64,000 nucleotides of DNA from the NCBI GenBank assembly GCA_947184155.2, contig CAMXCT020002728.1, positions 1 through 64,000 on the forward strand. Reading direction: 5' to 3'. Numbering within the stretch: the stretch's first letter is position 1; each line of letters starts with the position of its first letter. Shown one piece after another: positions 12,365 to 22,199 of the stretch. The notes beneath the pieces were generated by a model that did no database searches, was not told where the DNA came from, and worked only from the letters and a program-made list of their open reading frames with translations. The translations under genes were made by a program, and so were the position numbers. Source of the stretch: Cladocopium goreaui (Eukaryota > Sar > Dinophyceae > Suessiales > Symbiodiniaceae).

Positions 12365-13675
12365 ATGAGTGACCCTTGGGCTGAGTATCGGCAACGTATG
12401 TCTGGAAACTTCGCTGGTCAACCCACTGGAGCTACAATTCCAAGTGCTGCCAATGCCGATGCATCAGCCAGGCTTCAACTATGTTTAACCCAGGTTTTTC
12501 AATTCCGTGCTCTTCGTCCTCTCGACCTGCTGGTTTAAGTTTTGGGAACCAACACAATCCGATGCAGGCGATGCAATATGGCCACCCTGGAGTTCAGACT
12601 GGACAACCAAGTATTCCAACTGGATTCAATGCTGCTTCATTCGCTTCTGCTTTAGGCAATGCTACTGGACAGCCTATGGGTGGTGATAATCGACCGAAGA
12701 GCTCAGCTTTTGATTTGCTTGGGGGTGCACGACCTTTTCCACCAAGTGGAAATACCTTTGGGGAGCTGGGGCCTGACGGCCAGCCTACAAACACTGCCAT
12801 TGCTAGCGCTCTGCATCAGCTTGGAGAGAAGAAACCAATTCCGACGTGGAATGGAAATGCGGAAACACTGCGCTCGTGGCTCAAAGTTTTAGCTTTGTGG
12901 GAATTTGAGACGACCCTGCCAATGAACAAAAGGGGAATCCGTTTGCTGCAAAGTTTTCAGGAGAACTCTCAGCCGAGAAGGATAGCAGACACTGTCCCTA
13001 CGCAGGTGTTGCTTTCACCTCAGGGCTATTCAGCCATTCTGACAGGTTTCTGTATGAGGGTGAAAGGCAGAAGTCTGAAACCTTCACCTCATATGTTGCC
13101 GCAAAACAGATTTCATTGCAGGAGATGGAGATGCAGATGGGCGAGAAGATTAGTGAACGTTTAGCTGGACGGGTGCTTTTGAAACATAGCAACGTGAACG
13201 ATTTGCAAAGGGAGCTTTTGATGCTGCGATCTCCCATTTTGCGGACGTTTGAGGATATTGCTAATTTGTTGAGAACTTTGGACCGTCCGGAGATGCTCAA
13301 TAGAGCTCAAGGGTCTATCAAGAACTATGCCACCTTCCATGACTCCAATGATGCTCAGGTAGATGGGGAGGCCCATGAATATGACGAGAATCATGTGGAG
13401 GGCGATACAGATGATGAGTGTCTTCACAGGATGAGCAGGGCAATCCTTTCATCTACTTCGAGGACAAGGACTTTTCTGAACAGGAGTCAATGGAAATCAT
13501 GGAATACCATTCTGCTTACCGAGATGTTCGACGTGAACTGCAAAAACGTCGCAATGAGCGAGGCTTTGTGAAAAGAGGCAGAGATGGTGGTGGAAAACCA
13601 AGGGGAAAGGTTCCTACAAACCCTACCATGTTGGCAAGGGAAAGGGCAAATTCAACAAGGGCTCCAAAGTTGTGA
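12365..13675 (+). pseudogene. gag-like polyprotein, frameshifted
   Basis: An open frame from ATG 12365 (MSDPWAEYRQRMSGN...) is continued in other frames near 12.47, 13.03, 13.43 and 13.61 kb, so at least four shifts interrupt it. The start is Gly/Gln/Ser/Pro-rich. A middle part (IPTWNGNAETLRSWLKVLAL) and a helical part (SETFTSYVAAKQISLQEMEM ... LQRELLMLRSPILRTFED) resemble gag regions I associate with dinoflagellate retroelements. The last part is basic and leads into the zinc knuckle. Sequencing errors cannot be excluded as a cause of the shifts, but four in 1.3 kb argue for decay. Confidence 0.6.
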
Positions 13676-14394
13676 AGTCATATGAAGATGATTTGATTTC
13701 AAGAACCAGGTGTTTCAACTGCGATGAGTTGGGCCATATCTCCAAAGACTGTCCTTTGAAACAAGATGGCAAACAAAAGGGTGGCTTGTCAACTATGGCC
13801 CCGCGCAAACAGTTTTTGATGACTTCAACGGGACCACAAGTTTTCATGTTTGCCTCCCAGGCAGCCCGGTTGGATGATGAATCAGTGCCATGCAGAGTGA
13901 TGATTTTCCATGCAGTCCAATGCCAACCTTTCGAAGCTTTGGTTGACACCGCGGCAGAGGAGGCAGTGATTGGACATCGAGCGATGGAACGCTTGGAGAA
14001 TGAGTTGGCTCAGAAAGGACTTTGTGTGCTTTGGCAACAACATGGACCTCTTCCTGGAGCTGGTGGCATTGGAGGTGCGGCAAAGGTGAAGGGGACAGCT
14101 CATGTTCCAATTGGAGTGGCCAAAACTAATGGGGCACTTCATTTCACTGTTTTGCAAGATGGAGCTGATCACCAAACACCACCCATGTTACCCATCAGTT
14201 GGCTGGAGAGCGTAGGAGCCATGGTAGATTGCAAGCACAACCAACTCATTTTGGAAAATGGAGGATCCACAGACATGCGGCGATTGCCGACCAAGCACAG
14301 GGCTATCAACATCATGGAGTTTGCTGATGAAGGTTGGGATTTGCCCCGAGACCTTCGCAGAGATCCAGATGTTGATCCTTTTCTACTGCCGTAA
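13672..14394 (+). CDS. gag zinc knuckle and aspartic-protease-like ORF of the LTR element
   Basis: The CCHC knuckle CFNCDELGHISKDC (13711-13752) is the nucleic-acid-binding motif of Gag (C-x2-C-x4-H-x4-C intact). About 65 residues later ALVDTAAEEAVIGH (13936 onwards) fits the retropepsin active-site region, with DTA in place of the usual DTG/DSG. A later hydrophobic-Gly stretch (AHVPIGVAK) could be the second protease strand. The frame is open for 240 codons to TAA. The listed start is only the ORF boundary: the frame runs on from basic residues upstream, so no separate start is implied. The same frame resumes at 14419 after the stop. Confidence 0.6.
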   Translation: MKSYEDDLISRTRCFNCDELGHISKDCPLKQDGKQKGGLSTMAPRKQFLMTSTGPQVFMFASQAARLDDESVPCRVMIFHAVQCQPFEALVDTAAEEAVIGHRAMERLENELAQKGLCVLWQQHGPLPGAGGIGGAAKVKGTAHVPIGVAKTNGALHFTVLQDGADHQTPPMLPISWLESVGAMVDCKHNQLILENGGSTDMRRLPTKHRAINIMEFADEGWDLPRDLRRDPDVDPFLLP

Positions 14395-15594
14395 CAAGCC
14401 ATTGCCTATGCAGCTGACGTGGAGCAAAAGATCGTGAAGGTTTGGTTGATGGTGGGCGACACACTTCACCATTTGAAAGACCTGCCAGCCCAGCCTTGGT
14501 CTATGGTGATGCCTATGGAATGTGGAATACAAGATCCATCAGCACTGGAACCTCAGAGGGTGACGCATGCTTACCTTCGAAATGGTCGCCATTTGGTCAT
14601 CCGAGATCTTTGGCAACATTCCTCTGGAGCTCGCAGTTTGGAGGGGCCTTGGAGTGGATCAGTGATCTTTGCTTCAGCTGCACATGTTCCTGTGCCACAA
14701 GATGGAACTCAAGGGATTTCGATGCCAGCAGATGACACTTGCCGGATGGCCTTCAATAGCCTTGTTTCAACCGCTTCATCGTCTTCTGGGTCAACAAGAC
14801 CCTCATCGTCATGGGCAAACATTGCCAATCGACAGTGGAACAGCCGCAGTCAAAATGGACCGCAGCATGATGGGTCAGCCACTTTGACATCACAGACCGC
14901 AGTTTGCGATGAATGCTCTTTGAACCAATTTAACATCATCCATGATGTTGAGTTCCCTCCAGTTTCATGTACCCCACCTTCATCATCTTCTACCCAACAG
15001 CTGTTTTCTCCGTGCACGATGGTTCACTGCAGGCTTCACCAATGCCAGCCGTCAGCAGCCAACAGCAATTGCAGGTGCCATTGGGAACCACCGATGCAGG
15101 GCACAGAGTGCAACATTTTGATTTGAGTCGTGATGATGACATTTTGGTGGAATTTCATGATCAATCTCCAACTTTTGGTTTACAACTTCATGAACCAGTG
15201 CAGTCAAGTGTCGACAAACAGAATTTTGGGAAGGCAGTGCGATTTGAGAATCCAATGTTTTTGAGCGTTTTCAGCATTCTCCAATTTCTTCGTTTTGTTG
15301 CCACTTCATCCAATGCTTCGCCTACCTCGAAGCCTGCACAGATGCTCAAGAAGTTGATCCCGAGCATTTTGTGTCTCTGTGCTCGCCGGAATGCACCGCC
15401 TGCGCAAGACTTATGCCAACTTGGAGGAGAGCCCGGCTGGTGGTCGAAAGGCGGAGAAGGCACAGAGATCATGGCGAAGACTGATGATTGCGCTGTTTAT
15501 GACTATCAGCTCAATTCGTCAGGAGATGGTCATGGAGTACCTCCACAAGCGCATCCCTCAGCCGGAGGACAAGGAGGAGATCAAAGAGCCGCCT
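14395..15594 (+). pseudogene. Remainder of the LTR element interior, no recognised domain
   Basis: The protease frame reopens after one stop (14419-15126, Ser/Thr/Pro-rich) and another frame follows (14967-15716). Neither contains integrase HHCC/DDE, RT YVDD-type or RNase H signatures. A third frame at 15379-15597 gives a basic, helical peptide (MHRLRKTYANLEESPAGGRK). A purine-rich run (GGAGGACAAGGAGGAGA, 15564-15580) is a possible polypurine tract but ends about 14 bp before the 3' LTR. Confidence 0.45.
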
Positions 15595-15705
15595 TGAGTC
15601 ATCCTGGCGCGCGTCCATGTCAAAATCAGTGCGTTGCACTGCGGCCTTCATTGGCACCATCTGATCCTTTGGATTGGCGGTTTCTTAATAAACCTCACCC
15701 CGACA
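15595..15705 (+). repeat. 3' LTR (111 bp)
   Basis: Same length and TG...CA ends as the 5' copy, with three substitutions. The four bases before it (GCCT) are also shared with the 5' copy, so the boundary could be 4 bp further out. Confidence 0.85.
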
Positions 15706-16020
15706 TAACGAACTAGATAGCTATGGTATTCATGGGGTGTACAAACCAAGGTTCACGTCACTGGGGGGCACCATCCTGTAACGAATTTTACACCCCAGAT
15801 TCGGATCGATCAAATTTTGGCTCTAGTAGTTGCCCAGCCTGGCATGCCACGCAAAGTTTGCGCCACATATCTTTTGAGCTGCTCATCCCGATGTCTATCA
15901 TTTGTTTCTCTATGTTTAGCCAAAAAATGGCTTACACATGGCTTAGAAAGTTCATAAAGGTCCATTAAGGTTCAGAAAAAATCATAAGTTTTGAGTTCGG
16001 CGTTACAAATGGCTTAGCGG
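15706..16020. other. No gene seen; relic of a family-I tip
   Basis: Contains GGGGGGCACCATCCTGTA at 15763-15781, a solo inverted tip of the family-I element (compare 59902-59920). The rest is non-repetitive AT-rich sequence. Confidence 0.4.
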
Positions 16021-16195
16021 CTTATGGGATCTTGCGCAGGACGACGTTGCAGGTTACACCTCTGGGAGCTTTGGCGGATTGGGGTGCGTGCAATCCATAC
16101 CCAAGGTGCCGTGAAGCAGTGCAGATTCAATGGCCATTTGAGCAGTGTTCAAAAGCCCTGTTGGTTGATGATTGTAGGGGATTATACTACCCAAT

Positions 16196-16301
16196 CTGGT
16201 TGGTGGTTTGGAACATTGTTTATTTTTCCATATATTGGGAATGTCATAATCCCAACTGACGAACTCATATTTTTCAGAGGGGTAGGTATACCACCAACCA
16301 G
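16196..16301. mobile_element. Family-B TIR element, copy B1
   Basis: Tips CTGGTTGGTGGT and ACCACCAACCAG. Here the inverted match extends outward to 17 bp (CCAATCTGGTTGGTGGT / ACCACCAACCAGATTGG). The interior has the family hallmark 'catatattgggaatgtcat..tcccaactgacgaa..atttttcagaggggtag'. No direct duplication flanks this copy. Confidence 0.85.
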
Positions 16302-17302
16302 ATTGGGGATTCTAATAATCCAATCGGAAAATGCCGAAAAAAACCAACCAGGATTCAATGGAATGATACACGGATTGATTTTGAACACTGCTCATTTCCG
16401 GAACCGAGGAAAATTGGAGGTACCTAGCACAAAAAATCCAGGCCAGCTTGTAAGGGCTAAGCACAGGAATATCCCCACGAAATATGGCCTGGAACATGGT
16501 ACCGTCACGGACCATTTTAGGATCCTGAAATTCCCATTGACAGCTTGTCCATCTGAAAATTTGTTGATCCCTTCGCCCGTTCATATTAAAACCTGCCATC
16601 CAAGATCTTTTAGCATCATTTTTTCCTATCTAAAAAAGTAGAGAAGTAGCTACAGAAACAACCTGCGCAGGATTAATATCAAGAAAAGAAACTTCATTTC
16701 ATGGTTTAATGGTTTACTTTACATATCTTTAGAATTCTTTAGAACCATGCGGGGTCGATAAAATATGAAGGGGGATTGGATTACTTCACCCCATGGCCAT
16801 TTTCAACACACTGAAGTAGTGATGGAGTACTGATGGGATTGGCTCACAGTGCACCGGCTTGGATCACAAAATGCTAAATGAGTCACTGGCTCATTCTGAG
16901 TCCTACCCTCAGCTCCGGCCGGCTTGCTGGAAAGTCCAGGGTTTTACAGATTTTCCCATCAACAAAAACAACAATGGATAGGGGATTTTCCATTGCCATG
17001 TGTGATTATCATGCTAAATGGCCCTTAAATGACCAGCCATTGGTCCCGACTCATGTACCACTTGGTAGTTGTTCCCAACCACAACAGTAGTTGGGTTTGT
17101 CTGAAAATATGGCTCCCCCCAAAAATGAATGTTGATCATACGTATCCCCATGATTATGGCCTAAAATGGGGGTAGACCCAATTTTCAAGCACACCCAATT
17201 CACATCGCATGCCATTTTTTTGGTAGCATTTGAAGGTGCTTTCAGCAGTTTTCCCATGATTTTTTGGGGTTGAAGCTTGATCCCGACCCACTTGTTCTCT
17301 AG

Positions 17303-17418
17303 ACTTGGCCAGGTCGGTGAAAGTTGCCGGCACTATTTGAATGAGGCGCGAATTTTGGCCGCTGATGTGGCTAGTCAAAACATGTCAAGACAATTAAACA
17401 AATCTGGGCTATGTTCAA
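17303..17418 (+). CDS. Candidate internal exon, helical protein
   Basis: Acceptor TGTTCTCTAG and donor GTTAGT (17419). The frame starting at the second base encodes LGQVGESCRHYLNEARILAA followed by DVASQNMSRQLNKSGLCS, a typical amphipathic-helical composition. Only this frame is both open and well composed. No family recognised. Confidence 0.5.
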
Positions 17419-17550
17419 GTTAGTTGGATTAGATTAGCCCATGATTTTTTTGGGGATGGTCATCAAAATTTCAATAGGGATTTATGCGCTCCTTGTTCTG
17501 ACCATGGCACAAAAAAGGGTTTTGTGTTTAGAAAAATCAGGGACACACAT

Positions 17551-17656
17551 GGGGGTTTCCTAAAATGGGGGTAACCCCTAAATCATCCATTTTAATGAGA
17601 TCTGAGATTTTCCATCATAAACCATCCATTTTGGGGTACCCCCATTTATGGAACAT
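17551..17656. mobile_element. Family-C TIR element, copy C1
   Basis: GGGGGTTTCCTAAAATGGGG at the left; the right end (GGGGTACCCCCATTTATGGAA) is its diverged inverse. The centre 'aaatcatccattttaat..gattttccat..ataaaccatccatttt' is shared with copies near 32.5, 61.4 and 62.6 kb. Confidence 0.65.
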
Positions 17657-17837
17657 ACCACATCCATCAATTTTCCATCCATTTCCCTATATTTTCATGG
17701 CCAGTTTTGGGGTGCGTGTGTCGCACTGTTCGGGCGAACCTCTTGTTTTTGGCTATCGGCTGACTCGCCGCCCCAGAAGGGTTGTCAATTTTTGCTATAG
17801 TATACTGTATACTTCGATGTTGTGCAAGGTAGGATTC

Positions 17838-18025
17838 GGTCATGGTACGGTGGGGTGGGGTGGGGCTAAGAACGTCCCTTGGCACTTGCACACCAACATG
17901 ACCCTACATGATGCAATGTTAGAGATGGGGTGGGGTGGGGTGGGGCTCATAATGTCCCTTGGCACTTGCACACCTACATGATGCTATGTTAGAGATGGGG
18001 TGGGGTGAGGTGGGGCTAATAGCGT
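17838..18025. repeat. G-rich tandem repeat, (GGGGT)n module
   Basis: Three copies of a roughly 75-80-bp unit: (GGGGT)3-4, then GGGCT, 'aacgtcccttggcacttgcacac' and 'atgatg-atgttagaga'. Four or more G-runs in a row could form a G-quadruplex. The same module with different continuations occurs at 20.45, 20.58 and 22.2-22.45 kb. Confidence 0.8.
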
Positions 18026-18185
18026 CTTTGGCATGCTACGGTAAGAGAATATGTTGCTACGCTTGCACATGTTTTTAACGTACACTAGCATCTGCTTGAT
18101 ATGTTGCTACGCCTGCACATGTTTTTAACGTACGCAAGCATGTGTTTGATTTGATGTTTCTGTAAGTTGCCACGCTTGAACATAC

Positions 18186-18378
18186 CTTCCAGTGGAGGCA
18201 TAATGCTTCCATCACAAGTTCCATCTCGGAAGAGCTTCCCGAATGCTTGTGGCAGAGTTGAGAAAAGATTCTTCTAAGCCGTTTGGGCATGTCATTTGTT
18301 AGATCAACAGGCACTTCCAAAGTTTTTTTCCCAATGTGATCAAAAAATGATAGTTTCGCTTGCAATTTATACCAGTTC
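18186..18378 (-). CDS. Candidate exon on the minus strand
   Basis: Read on the - strand: acceptor ATGAAG, 193 bp, donor GTATGT immediately after codon AAG. It encodes 64 residues with no stop, including QAKLSFFDHIGKKTLEVPVD and IFSQLCHKHSGSSSEMELVM. This is the best minus-strand exon in the window and is opposite in direction to its neighbours at 17.3 and 19.0 kb, suggesting a separate gene or a rearranged fragment. No family recognised. Confidence 0.5.
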
Positions 18379-18967
18379 CTTCATTTTGATTGGCCCACGC
18401 AGTACAAAATGATACTCTCTAAATGACTTCGAAAGATGAACCATGTAAAAAAACACTGGGTTTTCAGCATTTCATCTTGAGAATTAAGAATAAAAAGATG
18501 TCAACAGTTGCAAGGCGGCGAGTCAGCCGATTCCCTTGTTTTTCATCACCTGGGTCTGGTACCCTAAATCCATAACTGGAAGCTGAGTATCTATGTTATG
18601 ATGATAATGGGGATAATAAACATAGCGCCTTATGGATGGGATAGTGGGGACTAACATCTATAGATGGGGAATCTCTCTCATATTCCTCATGAAGCGTCAT
18701 TTAAAACATATCATTAAACAATCGTCCATGATTTGAAGGACCATATTTTAACCATCTATTATACGAATTATTGAAATGAATATATGTAATGTGGGTACAA
18801 CAATGCCATAACCCACCCATGTGGGAATGGTACACATACCCTCTATTAATGGTGATTTGGGGGATGGTTTAGTATTGTTTTACCCACATGTATATATATA
18901 TATAGACATAAATCATCATTAAATCATTGGGTTAGTCATCATAATCCCCGTGGTTTTTGCCGTCGAG

Positions 18968-19052
18968 GAGCTGCCAGCACCTTCCGCGCCAAGCCAAGAG
19001 ACCTCCAGTCACACGCAGGCGGATCTGATGATTCACCATCTCTGTCTCTATA
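18968..19052 (+). CDS. Candidate internal exon, Ser/Pro-rich then helical
   Basis: Starts after TTTTTGCCGTCGAG and ends at donor GTATGT (19053). Encodes ELPAPSAPSQETSSHTQADL followed by MIHHLCLYS. GC-rich against AT-rich flanks. A microsatellite block begins just downstream. Confidence 0.5.
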
Positions 19053-19136
19053 GTATGTTGGTATATGTTGTACATACGTCTATATACACATATGTCACAT
19101 GTGTGTATTAAAACACATATGCGTATTGTGTATATA

Positions 19137-19515
19137 TTTACCTACCTACCTACCTACCTACCTACCGACCTATCTACCTGCATGCATGCATGCATGCATG
19201 ATGCATGCATACATGCATACATACATACATTCAGACAGACATACATACATACAGACACATAGACACACACACATACGCACACACACACACATATACACAG
19301 ACACACACACACATACACACACACATACACACACATACACACGCATACACACACACATACACACGCATACACACAGACACATACACACACATACATATAC
19401 GCACGCACACACATACTCACATACACACAGACTGACAGACAGACTGACAGGCAGGCAGGCAGACATACATACATTATGGTACACTTATACAGATACAGAC
19501 CATTCATGAATGAAC
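19137..19515. repeat. Compound microsatellite (CCTA, CATG, CATA, CA)
   Basis: Successive tracts of (CCTA)n, (CATG)n, (CATA)n, (ACACAT)n and (CAGA)n. All six frames are partly open because the periods lack stops; none of these ORFs is a gene. Confidence 0.95.
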
Positions 19516-19834
19516 TATCAAAGAATGTATATACAGTAGATTACCGTAATTGATCGGGGCAGTTGGGCCCTGGGTTCCTTCGAACTTGGGGGTGCCCTGA
19601 GTTACTAGGGGGAACGATTCGTGATAGTCTCTGATAGTCCAGAAGGATCCCCAGAGTTTTTTTGAAACAACTAGCATTTGGGGATGGTTTCAATCGCACC
19701 CATAACGATGGTGATTTTGGTTGGGGATGGCTTATGACATTGGGTTTACCGCAACACACACACATATATATATATATATAAATAGATATAAGCATATATA
19801 TATATACACATATGTTTGGTTTGTATGTTTGAAG

Positions 19835-19887
19835 CCGCCAACTTGGAAGTGCGGTTCGAGTTTTTTAAGTGGATATTTCTCACGATA
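19835..19887 (+). CDS. Candidate short exon
   Basis: After TTTGTATGTTTGAAG the frame reads AANLEVRFEFFKWIFLT. The donor (GTTTTA at 19888) is weak. Aromatic and hydrophobic residues dominate. Confidence 0.35.
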
Positions 19888-20454
19888 GTTTTAGGGGCAA
19901 ACTATCCCAACTTATGGGGTTGATTTCACCATGGTCATACCCATGAGCGCAGCCTCAGCTGCCCAAGAAGTTGATATTGGCTATATATATATATGTATAT
20001 ATATATAGATCAACCAGTTCTACTTTTCATCCTGGAATACAAAAAAATCCTCACCGACTTGGTATGTTCTTGAACCGCCCCCATCATTCCCACTATATCC
20101 TCAAAGATATCCTCAAAGATATCCCATTGTATCCCCATGACATGCTCATTATATCCCCACAAAATAGTTGCTTTCATTAGTGATGGGAGTTTGATATCCC
20201 AAACATATCCCTATTCATAAATGATATCCCCATACAAGTTGGTGCCCGGTGCAATGTTTGTTGGTTTATGTTAGCCCCATGAATACTAGTTCGATATGCC
20301 GTACACCCAAGAATTATTGGAGGTATGTTTGCCAACTTAGCTATCATAAACCAATTGTTGTACAGTATATACATCCCAATTGTTGCTACTTCAGTCATTT
20401 CCAGGTCAACCTTGGATGGGTAGTTGCTCACGCCGTGCGTTTTTTTCTATATAT

Positions 20455-20610
20455 GGGGTGGGGTGGGGTGGGATATTAACGTCCTGACGACCACGTCCTT
20501 GATACTACCTTGTCAACCCATGTTCCACCAACTAGGACGACCTTGATGATGCAACATGATGCTACGTTGACAGCACGTTGGGGTGGGGTGGGGTGGGATA
20601 TTAGCGTCCT
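20455..20610. repeat. Two (GGGGT)n modules
   Basis: ATGGGGTGGGGTGGGGTGGGATATTAACGTCC at about 20455 and a near copy at 20578 (GGGTGGGATATTAGCGTCC). The shared continuation 'TTAACGTCC' links them to the arrays at 17.8 and 22.2 kb. Confidence 0.7.
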
Positions 20611-20852
20611 GACGCTGACGCCGCCGCCCACAGGCCACCCGACACGGTGTGACCTGGGTAGTTTAATCCTTGAATATTTTGCGATTTCAATAGGAATATC
20701 TACATTCGCCAACTAAGAATTGGTCATTTTTTGCAGGGTATCTAAGATTGGCCGTGATTTGACATTGTTATCCATCATATTATATCCATCACATCCATTA
20801 TACTCATCATATCACTAAATCCCCATTCAGTAGAAACCTCCAGCATCCACAG

Positions 20853-20904
20853 CTTCAGGACTCGTCCATTCAATCGCCTTCAGCCCAGGCCGACGGGTTT
20901 TTCG
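20853..20904 (+). CDS. Candidate short exon, Ser/Gln-rich
   Basis: CCAGCATCCACAG acceptor, then LQDSSIQSPSAQADGFF. The downstream GTCGAC is a weak donor; the frame stays open to 20937. Confidence 0.4.
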
Positions 20905-21278
20905 GTCGACAAATGCGAATTCCATTGGCTTAGCCAAAATTTTAACCAGAAACCATTGGCTTAAAATTGGTTCGCTCATTTTACCGTTGGTATAACTGAA
21001 TCTTTTGCTATCGTAAAATTATATAGTCCTAGCCAGCTGAACATTTAGATTTTTTTGGCAGGTATCTAAGATTTTTGGCCATGTGGTTAAAAGAAGATGC
21101 TGGGGAGGAGGTAAGCGCTAAATCTGATAGTGGAGCAGCTGCATCAGTAAAGGCGAGCAGTGTTGAAAAAACCTGTTGGTCGATGATTGTTTCGGGGGCT
21201 ATACTAACCAATATATTGGGGACTATCATAATCCATGAACTGGGAATAAACCAAACAGTACAATGGAACAACATTTAG

Positions 21279-21383
21279 GGTCTTCAACACTCCGGTCGAT
21301 ACCAACCAAAAAATACGGCCGTGAAAACTTCAATGAACTCGCTGTTTTCGTCATTTTAATTGACAAACAAGAGGTACCCTCTG
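21279..21383 (+). CDS. Penultimate exon of a predicted gene
   Basis: Acceptor ACATTTAG, then 105 bp open in the frame that fits the next exon: SSTLRSIPTKKYGRENFNEL followed by AVFVILIDKQEVPS. The last 9 bases (TACCCTCTG) are the outer part of a family-A TIR, so the element contributes Pro-Ser to the protein. The donor GTAAAC lies in the TIR. A second frame at the 5' end (VFNTPVDTNQ) is open for 14 codons. No domain recognised. Confidence 0.55.
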
Positions 21384-21475
21384 GTAAACATACAAAAATC
21401 TATGGAAAATTGCCTTTTTCATGGGTAAATCAACTATAAATGGACATTTTCAATCGGTTAGTTCATCAGAGGGTA
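21375..21475. mobile_element. Family-A TIR element, copy A4 (intron-forming)
   Basis: The left tip TACCCTCTGGTAAAC is intact and the right tip TTCATCAGAGGGTA is diverged. A further intact right tip (AATTACCAGAGGGTA, ending 21700) lies beyond a tandem array, so the functional intron is 21384-21694. The spliced product is discussed with the two exons. Confidence 0.75.
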
Positions 21476-21685
21476 TATCCCATTAATCCCATTGAATCAC
21501 TATGAAATCCCATTAAATCACTATAAATCCCATTGAATCACTATGAAATCCAATTAAATCCCATTAAATCACTATAAATTCCATTGAATCACTATAAAAT
21601 CCCATTAAATCCCATTAAATCACTATAAATCCCATTAAATCACTACAAATCCCATTAAATCACTATAAATCCCATAGCCATGCGA
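21476..21685. repeat. Tandem repeat inside the A4 intron
   Basis: About nine irregular copies of a 16-24-bp unit based on CCCATTAAATCACTATAAAT. It sits between the two candidate right tips of the family-A element, as if the intron had grown by repeat expansion. Confidence 0.85.
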
Positions 21686-21694
21686 AATTACCAG

Positions 21695-21840
21695 AGGGTA
21701 ACCGGCATTACTGCAAAGCCGACCAGGCCCAGACGCACCTGGTTTTCGATCTCGGCGATGAGTCGCAATCATCCTCATCGAGATCAACGGTACCAGTGCA
21801 CTTGGGGTTCAATTTAAAGCCGGCAGGCCCGAAACACTAA
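21695..21840 (+). CDS. Terminal exon of a predicted gene
   Basis: Begins at the AGGGTA that follows the TIR acceptor CCAG. Joined to 21383 (G + AG = Glu) it reads EGNRHYCKADQAQTHLVFDL, then GDESQSSSSRSTVPVHLGF, and ends LKPAGPKH at TAA 21838-21840. Phase fits exactly, the exon is GC-rich and it ends in a natural stop. I take this as the best-supported coding unit in the window outside the retroelements. The function is unknown. Confidence 0.6.
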
Positions 21841-21867
21841 CGGCGACCTATAGAATCCTAATGAATC

Positions 21868-21870
21868 CTA

Positions 21871-21948
<78 letters not shown>

Positions 21949-22100
21949 ATTGTATATGTATATGTCTATGTATATGTATATTTATATGTATATGTATATG
22001 TACATGTAAATGTATATGCATAGTTATACATATACGTATATTTATATGTATATGTATATGTATGTGTATGTGTATATGTATATGTATATGTATATGTATG

Positions 22101-22134
<34 letters not shown>

Positions 22135-22146
22135 CATGTATATGCC
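21868..22146. repeat. (TATATG)n microsatellite
   Basis: A long TATATG tract with small interruptions. Open frames on both strands (Tyr-Val, Cys-Ile, His-Ile alternations) are artefacts. Confidence 0.95.
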
Positions 22147-22199
22147 TACGGCAGGAAAACCGTACGTGCGTTTTGCTTCTTTTTTGAGTATTGCTCTTT

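Larger units (their letters stand above)
12227..15705 (+). mobile_element. Non-autonomous LTR retrotransposon (gag + protease only)
   Basis: A 3.48-kb unit between two direct 111-bp repeats that begin TG and end CA. Inside are a frameshifted gag, a CCHC knuckle and an aspartic-protease-like segment, then about 1.2 kb with no recognisable product. I find no integrase, reverse transcriptase or RNase H motif. No target-site duplication is visible (GGCCT before, TAACG after). The layout resembles the gag-bearing non-autonomous LTR elements known from plants as TR-GAG. Movement would need enzymes from a partner element. Confidence 0.75.

Noticed and set aside
17838..18025. Telomere repeat (GGGGT-rich)
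   Set aside because: Plant/dinoflagellate telomeres are TTTAGGG-like. Here the G-runs are part of longer internal units.
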